A stretch of 5,075 bases of DNA from the NCBI GenBank assembly GCA_023429365.1, contig JAEYVW010000046.1:1-5075 (forward strand). The letters are read 5' to 3'. The notes below the pieces were generated by a model that made no database searches, had not been told where the DNA came from, and saw only the letters and a program-made list of their open reading frames with translations. Made by a program: the position numbers and the translations under genes. Within the stretch, counting starts at the first letter, position 1; each line of letters starts with the position of its first letter. This DNA is from Bacteroidota bacterium (lineage in GTDB: Bacteria > Bacteroidota > Bacteroidia > Chitinophagales > Chitinophagaceae). Below are positions 1-5,075 of the stretch, one piece after another.

Positions 1-1136
1 CGGATGCCCGCGTCGGTCAGGATGTCGGGATGCACCGTTGGATTGCCACTTGAAAGCACCACCAGGTAAGGCTTGGTAACTGCATGTACCAGGTTGTTCT
101 TAAATTCTGAAATACCATCCACATATGCCTGGGCTGTACCGTCGGACTCAAGACCAAAACCACCTTTCTGGTAACCCATCATGATTGAATTGCGCAATAC
201 AAACTGAACCCTTCTTCTCCAACGGTTGGCCAGATTGTGATTGGAAGCAGTGCCCGCGGCGTCATTAGGTCCTACAAAAGTAAAATTGCTTAACTGAGGA
301 CGGGTAAAAGGTGTTGCAGTTGTACCCGAACCGTCATTGTCGGCTTCGATACCATTGCCGGCATCACCCGCATCTACGAAATCAGGCTTACGCAGTGACA
401 CACCAAACTGTATTTTACCAGTATAACCAAAGTCAAAATCAAAGTCATCATCTGCTGTTGCAAAAGCAACCAGGTTTTTCGCGTTCACTGTACCGCCAAA
501 GAATTCGAAGGCGTCATCATTACCAAATGATACCTGTACATTCTCGATTATGGTTCCTGCACCTACACCACCCAGGGTAAGACCATTAATCTCCGAACCT
601 GGCTCCGCAGCGATACCCGCAAATTCGATGCGCACATAGCGAAGTATTCCACTTTCATCGTTGGGATCGGTGCCACCATATTTACGGCCTACGCCACCTT
701 CGATCGTGGGACCTGGATCAAGCGGACGATTTGTTGGTGCTTTTCCCAGCAGGATAATGCCTCCCCAATCACCAGGCGCCCGCTGGCCTGCAGGTTTTCC
801 ACTTGTGAAGACAATCGGGTTATTGGCTTTACCATCAGCGATAAGTTTTGCACCTCTTTCGATGATCAGCGCTCCTTTCTCCGTGATATCGCTTTGAATA
901 ACCGAACCTGCTTCAAATGTAAGCGTAGCTCCTTCTGTGACATACACATAACCTTTGAGAACATATTTTCCTTTCGCATAAAAACGGCTGGATGAAATGG
1001 TGCCTGAAATCACATTGCTTGTGCCGGGATCAACAGGTGGCGCAACAGTTCCTTCTTCATCAAAATTCACCTTTACACAGGAAGTGACACTGAAAATGGA
1101 AACCAGCGCCAGTGTACCAAAAAGAAACTTCTTCAT
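1..1136 (-). CDS. Beta-helix outer-membrane lipoprotein, C-terminus cut by window edge
   Basis: The 378 complete codons visible run off the left edge, so the C-terminus is missing. The protein starts MKKFLFGTLALVSIFSVTSC: a lysine pair, a hydrophobic core and a lipobox VTSC with the acylated Cys at residue 20, so it should be exported by Sec and lipidated by Lgt/LspA. A Pro/Gly-rich linker follows (about 30-42). From about 43 on, short strands and turns resemble a right-handed parallel beta-helix, with the recognisable stretches NPIVFTSGKPAGQRAPGDWG (106-125) and NDDAFEFFGGTVNAK (206-220). An Asp-rich segment, including ADDDFDFDFGY (228-238), may bind cations; that is inference. Related proteins are usually annotated only as hypothetical or under misleading names such as multidrug transporter, and no biochemical role is known to me. 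Only 28 nt separate it from the receptor gene upstream, so it is probably co-transcribed and could be a surface partner of that receptor. Lipoprotein status is well supported; function is not. Confidence 0.8.
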   Translation of the reverse strand, partial: MKKFLFGTLALVSIFSVTSCVKVNFDEEGTVAPPVDPGTSNVISGTISSSRFYAKGKYVLKGYVYVTEGATLTFEAGSVIQSDITEKGALIIERGAKLIADGKANNPIVFTSGKPAGQRAPGDWGGIILLGKAPTNRPLDPGPTIEGGVGRKYGGTDPNDESGILRYVRIEFAGIAAEPGSEINGLTLGGVGAGTIIENVQVSFGNDDAFEFFGGTVNAKNLVAFATADDDFDFDFGYTGKIQFGVSLRKPDFVDAGDAGNGIEADNDGSGTTATPFTRPQLSNFTFVGPNDAAGTASNHNLANRWRRRVQFVLRNSIMMGYQKGGFGLESDGTAQAYVDGISEFKNNLVHAVTKPYLVVLSSGNPTVHPDILTDAGI

Positions 1137-1164
1137 ACGTTTTATTTTATTTTTTATTTTCTTG
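1137..1164 (-). promoter_or_regulatory. A-rich translation leader between receptor and lipoprotein genes
   Basis: On the minus strand these 28 nt are almost entirely A and T up to an ACGT just before the ATG. There is no Shine-Dalgarno GGAGG-like sequence. A-rich, SD-less leaders are typical of Bacteroidota translation starts. The spacer is too short to hold a full promoter plus a terminator, which supports one transcript for the two genes. No hairpin is visible in it. Confidence 0.5.
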
Positions 1165-3981
1165 TTATCTGTTTTTTCCAAGATTAAAATCATAGGTAAA
1201 TCCTACCGAAATGGTCGATCCTGGCTTGTACGTGTAGAACATCCGGTCAGCGTCTGCTGAGAATGCTTTCTTCTTATCTGTATTCTCGTAGAAATAATAA
1301 GCAGGATTCAACAGGTCGGCCCAGGTAAGTTTGATCTCGCCTCTTTTATTGAAAATCTTTCTTGCAAGTTGAAAATCCACCTGGTCGCGGGGACGTTCAT
1401 AAATATCCGGGAATCCCAGGTCGTTGATACCCACCAGCGCCACACGTTGTCCCACGCGGTTGTAAAGCACCGAGCCATTCCACAAGGTGTTTTTGCTGTT
1501 GTACTGCAAACCGACGTTAACAAGATAAGGCGATTGTCCCTGCAGCGGCCGGCTTGATGTAGTAGCGCCACCAGTGCCGCTCGTAGATGCCAGTGTCACT
1601 TTTGAATAGATATAAGTAAGGTTGGCAAATACATTGAATGCCTCAAGATCCGGGCTGAGAAAATCCAGCCCTTTCCTTACCTCAAACTCTGCACCTACCG
1701 AATATGCTTTACCGGCATTTGCATATTCATAGTTCCTCCGGTCAAGCACGCTGGAAGGGTTGAGTCGCAGTTCGATCGGGTCATCAAAATGTTTATAGAA
1801 TGCTCCTATAGTAATCGCTTCGCCACCACGCGGATACCATTCATACCTGATATCCCCATTCAATATAGCGCTGCGTTTCAAATCGGGGTTACCGTTGACC
1901 GCGTAGTTTACTTCGTAGTCAAAGAAAGCAAAAGGCGCTATCTCCCTGAATTCCGGGCGGGCAATAGTCCGGCTTCCGGAAACACGGATATTATGCCGGG
2001 TAGAAGGAGAAAGTGTAAAATTTAATGAAGGCAGCACGTCCCATTTTTCGGTCTCCACAACTACGCGTTTAGCGGTTACGTCTTTTGTGGTAAGAAACTG
2101 TTGAAAGTTCTCAACCCTTACGCCCCACACCAATCGCACCATTTCGCCAAACTTGTTGTCAAACATTCCGAACAAGCCGTTGGTAGCTGATGCGCCGAAA
2201 TATTTATCCTGGTTATTGGTGAAGTCTAATATCTTGAACCCATCCATCGCTATATTTCCAGGTGCAAAAATTTCATTGTATGGCAACTGGTTCTTCGTTG
2301 CATCGAATTGCGTGGCATTTGCTGGTTCATAACGTAAAATGCGGCTTCTGAAATCACGTATCCTGATCAGGGTAGAGCCACCCACTTTAAATGTTTGTTT
2401 ATCACCCGCAAACGTAAACGGGATGCTTAGGCTTCCGTTGCCACCATAACTAAAATCTTTCAGGTTGCTGAAGAAACGGCGGGTATCATCATCATTATGC
2501 TCAAAGGGGTTACTTGTGCCCCTCGAACGAAAATATGCAGATGTACGCAGGTCCGGTTGCGATTTGCTATTGTATGCCACGTTTCCATTCCATCGAACGC
2601 GAATGCCGCTGGCAGTCAACTGATGATCACCTTCCAGTTGCGCACTGTACAAGGTACGCTGGTTCAGCGCCGAGGAACGAAAGTTTATATCCTGCAACCG
2701 GTCGTTACTTACCCCAGAACGGGTGTAGTAATTATCTTCCAAAAGCTGGTTGAAAATATTTTTGAACGAAACCTTATGACGTCCTTTCACATAAGTGAAG
2801 TTGGCCAGCGCTCCTACATTCACGCTATACCTGTTCTGGTCATCATGCATTTGAACGAGCAAATCGCCGTCATCTTCATGCAATCTCCTTTCCACCTCGT
2901 ATTTCAACATACTGCTCCGGTATTGAAGCGATACAACTGTACCGAAAACACCGCCATTCCTTGCTGTGGAACGATTACCCCAGGTTAAACTATATGTTTG
3001 TGTAGGCAGAGCGGTATATGTTTTTTCATTGTACACATCATTATTGAATAAACGGCTCAGTTCGAGTTGCTGTTGCACACCCGCAGCGCTGCCGCCCAGG
3101 GCACGGTATGCCTGCGCTGTTTTTGGAAAACCTCCGGGCAGGTCACGGTTCCCGTTATCAAAACCCATCCAGTCCGTGCGGTTTCGTTTATTGCTTAAAA
3201 AATCTTTAAAAACGGATTGAGTATTAAAACCAAAGCTGATCCCAAGGCTCAGGAAATTCCTGGCAGGTACGTCCTTTGTATTGATCTGCACAAGTCCGCC
3301 GGCAAACTCTCCACTGAGCTCGGGAGTTGCGGTTTTATTGATAATAATATTGTCGATCAATGTTGACGGTATGACGTCGAATGAAAAAGCTTTTTTGTCG
3401 GGTTCCGTACTGGGCAATTGCGCATTGTTGATCATAGCTGAGTTGTAACGGTCGCTCAGTCCCCGAATGATCACAAACTTATTGTCCTGGATGCTGGCGC
3501 CGCTTACTCTTTTCAATACCTCGCCGGTATTTTTATCGGGTGTTCTCCTGATAAAGTCGGCTGCAAGGCCGCTGGACATCGAAATATTATTTTTTTGAAA
3601 GCTCAGCAGTGCAGCCGTGTTCTCCTGCCTTCTGGAAGTGGCGCGCACCACTACACCCTCAATATTTTTTGCTTCTACCTCCAGCACAATGTTCAGGTCT
3701 TCGTCCATACCCTGTCCCACAGTTATATCATTTACTCTCTTTGAGTTGTAGCCTATCGCGGTAAATTCTATTTCATATTTTGTACCGGGCGTGAGTACTA
3801 ATGAATAGCGCCCTTCCACATCGGTTGTAGTACCACCCGACTGGCCGGTAATTTTTACGGAAACACCGGGTACAGGCTCATTTTTTTCATTGGTCACTTT
3901 ACCCGAAAGCCGGTTAGTCTGCGCCTGCGCAAAAGAAAAGAACAAAGTAAAAAGGAAAGCCCATTGCAACCTTAAACGCAT
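1165..3981 (-). CDS. TonB-dependent outer-membrane receptor with N-terminal CarboxypepD_reg-like domain
   Basis: This is a TonB/ExbBD-energised outer-membrane transporter of 938 residues, complete and ending in TAA. The signal peptide MRLRLQWAFLFTLFFSFAQA has a likely cut at AQA|Q (20/21). Residues about 24-103 form a carboxypeptidase-regulatory-like beta-sandwich (LSGKVTNEKNEPVPGVSVKI). The segment IEGVVVRAT (108-115) sits where the TonB box is expected. The plug spans about 120-238, with the family-typical stretches KFVIIRGLSDRYNSAMINN (168-186) and LPSTEPDKKAFSFDVIPS (189-206) and the plug end GEFAGGLVQINTKDVP. The rest is a beta-barrel of alternating strands ending in TISVGFTYDFNLGKNR. 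Plug motifs and length differ from SusC proteins, and no SusD gene follows. An in-frame ATG at 4017 would give 950 residues, but the added 12 (MGGAHLCAKYDD) would put charged residues ahead of a perfect signal peptide and lie upstream of the putative promoter, so 3981 is preferred. The substrate cannot be read from the sequence. Confidence 0.95.
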   Translation of the reverse strand: MRLRLQWAFLFTLFFSFAQAQTNRLSGKVTNEKNEPVPGVSVKITGQSGGTTTDVEGRYSLVLTPGTKYEIEFTAIGYNSKRVNDITVGQGMDEDLNIVLEVEAKNIEGVVVRATSRRQENTAALLSFQKNNISMSSGLAADFIRRTPDKNTGEVLKRVSGASIQDNKFVIIRGLSDRYNSAMINNAQLPSTEPDKKAFSFDVIPSTLIDNIIINKTATPELSGEFAGGLVQINTKDVPARNFLSLGISFGFNTQSVFKDFLSNKRNRTDWMGFDNGNRDLPGGFPKTAQAYRALGGSAAGVQQQLELSRLFNNDVYNEKTYTALPTQTYSLTWGNRSTARNGGVFGTVVSLQYRSSMLKYEVERRLHEDDGDLLVQMHDDQNRYSVNVGALANFTYVKGRHKVSFKNIFNQLLEDNYYTRSGVSNDRLQDINFRSSALNQRTLYSAQLEGDHQLTASGIRVRWNGNVAYNSKSQPDLRTSAYFRSRGTSNPFEHNDDDTRRFFSNLKDFSYGGNGSLSIPFTFAGDKQTFKVGGSTLIRIRDFRSRILRYEPANATQFDATKNQLPYNEIFAPGNIAMDGFKILDFTNNQDKYFGASATNGLFGMFDNKFGEMVRLVWGVRVENFQQFLTTKDVTAKRVVVETEKWDVLPSLNFTLSPSTRHNIRVSGSRTIARPEFREIAPFAFFDYEVNYAVNGNPDLKRSAILNGDIRYEWYPRGGEAITIGAFYKHFDDPIELRLNPSSVLDRRNYEYANAGKAYSVGAEFEVRKGLDFLSPDLEAFNVFANLTYIYSKVTLASTSGTGGATTSSRPLQGQSPYLVNVGLQYNSKNTLWNGSVLYNRVGQRVALVGINDLGFPDIYERPRDQVDFQLARKIFNKRGEIKLTWADLLNPAYYFYENTDKKKAFSADADRMFYTYKPGSTISVGFTYDFNLGKNR

Positions 3982-3997
3982 ATCATCGTATTTGGCG

Positions 3998-4005
3998 CAA
4001 AGGTG
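3998..4005 (-). promoter_or_regulatory. Possible Bacteroidota -7 promoter element for the receptor operon
   Basis: The minus strand reads CACCTTTG, followed by CGCC. This matches 7 of 8 positions of the Bacteroidota primary-sigma -7 motif TAnnTTTG. It would place the transcription start near 3992, leaving a leader of about ten bases before the ATG at 3981. No TTTG-like -33 element stands 17-23 bp upstream; the phased box array lies there instead, which is what an activator-dependent promoter would look like. A short motif like this can occur by chance, so confidence is modest. Confidence 0.4.
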
Positions 4006-4014
4006 GGCCCCACC
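4002..4014. repeat. 13-bp perfect palindrome overlapping the putative promoter
   Basis: GGTGGG and CCCACC are exact inverted arms of six bases around one central C. The right-hand reading overlaps four bases of the possible -7 element and fills the gap between it and the last upstream box. It is a GC-only island in otherwise AT-rich DNA. It could be an operator for a dimeric repressor, or a small hairpin if transcription starts further upstream. It is real as a sequence; its function is unknown. Confidence 0.6.
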
Positions 4015-4015
4015 C

Positions 4016-4075
4016 ATTAACTTCAGGTTATGGAACTATTAATGAATTGTGATTCTAATATTACCGGAATGTTAA
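4016..4075 (-). promoter_or_regulatory. 11-bp-phased wTAAy box array, Pho-box-like
   Basis: On the minus strand six pentamers begin exactly 11 bp apart: TTAAC at 4075, GTAAT at 4064, ATCAC at 4053, TTAAT at 4042, ATAAC at 4031 and TTAAT at 4020. Against wTAAy they match at 28 of 30 positions. All three TTAA tetramers in the 3982-4080 segment fall in this register. The last box ends 10 bp before the putative -7 element. Direct repeats with an 11-bp period just upstream of the core promoter are the arrangement bound by OmpR/PhoB-family winged-helix regulators; Bacillus PhoP boxes are TTAACA-like with this period. The region is AT-rich, so partial matches by chance are possible. Binding by a PhoB homologue is inference. 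Confidence 0.45.
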
Positions 4076-4101
4076 CTAGGAACTTGACGGTTTTTATGAA
4101 G

Positions 4102-4143
4102 GAGAGTGAGATTGAGGGTGAGGTTAGGGTTAAGGTTTAGGGT
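4102..4143. repeat. Degenerate hexamer tandem tract, telomere-like and G-rich on the plus strand
   Basis: Seven consecutive six-base units can be laid in one register: GAGAGT, GAGATT, GAGGGT, GAGGTT, AGGGTT, AAGGTT and TAGGGT. Each ends in T and is otherwise almost all purine. The tract sits in a 66-base stretch (4089-4154) with no C at all on the plus strand. From 4116 to 4142 there are five G-runs (GGG, GG, GGG, GG, GGG) with loops of three to four bases, enough for a two-quartet G-quadruplex. It lies upstream of the box array. It is not a bacterial telomere; the resemblance is only in sequence. Confidence 0.6.
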
Positions 4144-4193
4144 AATTGGAATTTCTTTAGGAAAGATAGGAATGTCATTATCCTAGTAAAATC

Positions 4194-4228
4194 CTTCGTG
4201 CCTTTGTGTCTTCATCGTGCTCTTCGTG
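4194..4228 (-). repeat. CACGAAG-type short repeat cluster downstream of the porin
   Basis: On the minus strand four related units follow one another after the porin stop: CACGAAG, CACGATGAA, CACAAA and CACGAAG, with unit starts 9, 11 and 8 bases apart. From memory, clusters of CACGAAG / CACAAAG words recur between genes in many Bacteroidota genomes, with no settled function; I could not check that here. It is the first notable structure in the 3' region of the porin transcript, 21 bases past the stop. It shows no inverted arms, so it is not an intrinsic terminator. Confidence 0.5.
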
Positions 4229-4249
4229 GCCCAAAAATCCCGTTATATC

Positions 4250-5075
4250 TTAGAATGTAAAATGGACCCTTGCCGTGAAGATATTGTCATCCCGGTCATC
4301 GAGATAACCCGGAAGCTGCGTGCTTTCATTCTTTACAATATCATAATACAGTACAACGCGGATGTTCTCATTGAGATGTCGGAGAAACCCTATTCCTAAT
4401 GTTGAATACTTAACATCAGCTGGTGTTAGATTTGTACCTGCCTTTCCGAGCTCATCTTCCTCCACTTCCGTGTTAGGATCGTACCAATCGTATTTAAGGA
4501 TCAGCTGATTTTTTTTGTTGACGATATTTTGCAACAAAAGCAAAAATGCGCCATCGAATTCACGCTGGTATGTCGGTAGCGGAGTACCATTCAGGTTAGG
4601 CGTTTCTCCCGGATTCACTGTTGTCGTCGCAGTGCCAGGCTGTTTTCCTTTCCAGTATTCAGCCCTGAATTCCGTCTCACCCCAGCCATGGTGCAATACG
4701 GCCTGTATATCGGCGCCATAATATTGCCGCGGAGATTTATTCCCCAGGTTGGACTGCAAAGAATCAATTTCAAAATACTTATCACCATTAGGCCGCTTGC
4801 TCATGCTGTAAACATACTTCGTTCCGTTTCTCCAGCCACCCTGCAAAAGTGATAAACCACCGGTAAATGTCCAGTTCGCTACATCGATCGGTTTTACCGT
4901 CAGCCTGCTGATAAAATCCTTATAACTGTCAAACTCCACTTTGCCCGACAATCCCTGACCATTAAAAATACCCGCGTCGAGTTTGATGTACTGATTTTTT
5001 GCATGTTTCGCCAATGGTTCATAGGTCAGCATCACACCCAGGTCACGTTCGGAAGTCATCAGTATTTGCGACATA
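4250..5075 (-). CDS. Porin O/P (OprO/OprP) family outer-membrane porin, N-terminus cut by window edge
   Basis: The 274 codons visible end in TAA and read open to the right edge, so the N-terminus, including any signal peptide, lies outside. The first ATG, at 5074, is probably internal: it precedes SERDLGVML, a conserved mid-protein segment of this family, and the part seen lacks a signal peptide. Other family marks are IKLDAGIFNGQG (30-41), the strand with YYGADIQAVLHH (118-129), FRAEYWKG (136-143) and LKYDWYDPNTEV (193-204). The chain ends RVHFTF, with the C-terminal Phe that outer-membrane barrels use for assembly by the BAM machinery. Alternating polar and aromatic strands run throughout. 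Pseudomonas OprP and OprO are trimeric phosphate and polyphosphate porins induced by phosphate starvation; whether this homologue is anion-selective cannot be told from this part. It lies upstream of the receptor, same strand, 268 bp away, so it may be a separate transcript. Family call is firm; substrate is not. Confidence 0.9.
   Translation of the reverse strand, partial: MSQILMTSERDLGVMLTYEPLAKHAKNQYIKLDAGIFNGQGLSGKVEFDSYKDFISRLTVKPIDVANWTFTGGLSLLQGGWRNGTKYVYSMSKRPNGDKYFEIDSLQSNLGNKSPRQYYGADIQAVLHHGWGETEFRAEYWKGKQPGTATTTVNPGETPNLNGTPLPTYQREFDGAFLLLLQNIVNKKNQLILKYDWYDPNTEVEEDELGKAGTNLTPADVKYSTLGIGFLRHLNENIRVVLYYDIVKNESTQLPGYLDDRDDNIFTARVHFTF

Noticed and set aside
1308..1571. Minus-strand 87-codon open frame inside the receptor gene
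   Set aside because: It is an out-of-frame shadow of the barrel-coding region; the receptor frame there is intact and family-like.
311..3220. Several plus-strand open frames of 62-163 codons between 311 and 3220
   Set aside because: They lie antisense to the lipoprotein and receptor genes, are rich in His/Arg/Cys/Ser runs typical of shadow frames, and show no domain or start context.
1165..3981. Receptor as a SusC protein of a polysaccharide utilisation locus
   Set aside because: The plug motifs belong to another receptor family, and the gene that follows is a beta-helix lipoprotein, not the helical SusD type. No glycan-active enzyme is present in the window.
4102..4143. True telomere or CRISPR-like repeat array
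   Set aside because: The units are six bases and degenerate, with no spacers, and the tract is internal to a gene cluster. Neither model fits.
4154..4185. Small inverted repeats TCTTT/AAAGA (4154-4166) and TAGGA/TCCTA (4167-4185) as a terminator for the porin
   Set aside because: Each stem is only five weak pairs, the second has a nine-base loop, and neither is followed by a T-run on the minus strand. No canonical terminator is visible after the porin.
4217..4721. Plus-strand open frames of 60 and 68 codons at 4217-4399 and 4515-4721
   Set aside because: Both run antisense to the porin, whose frame is continuous and has clear family motifs.

Overview
The window looks like chromosomal DNA from a member of the Bacteroidota, most likely the Chitinophagia/Sphingobacteriia side. 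The reasons are a TonB-dependent receptor with an N-terminal carboxypeptidase-regulatory-like domain, a beta-helix lipoprotein of a type common in that phylum, a porin O/P family protein, translation starts without Shine-Dalgarno sequences, and a possible -7 promoter element of the TAnnTTTG type. The assignment is from recognition of families only, and no species is claimed.

All three genes lie on the minus strand, so the gene order reads from right to left. (1) 5075-4250: the C-terminal part of an outer-membrane porin of the OprO/OprP family, cut by the right edge. (2) 4249-3982: a 268-bp intergenic region that carries most of the regulatory and repeat structure. (3) 3981-1165: a complete TonB-dependent receptor of 938 residues. 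(4) 1136-1: a secreted lipoprotein with a predicted right-handed beta-helix, starting 28 nt after the receptor stop and cut by the left edge. The receptor and lipoprotein almost certainly form one operon. The plus strand has no credible gene.

All three products should sit in or on the outer membrane: a diffusion porin, a TonB-powered transporter, and a lipoprotein that could be its surface partner. No SusD-like protein is visible. This suggests a small outer-membrane uptake locus. The best clue to the substrate is indirect. OprO/OprP porins are classically phosphate or polyphosphate porins, and upstream of the receptor there is an 11-bp-phased array of wTAAy boxes that ends 10 bp before a -7-like element. 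That is the geometry of PhoB/PhoP-family binding sites. A phosphate-limitation locus is therefore the leading hypothesis, not a demonstrated fact.

The intergenic region also holds a perfect 6-1-6 palindrome overlapping the possible promoter, a degenerate hexamer tract that is telomere-like and G-quadruplex-capable, and a CACGAAG-type short repeat cluster just after the porin stop.
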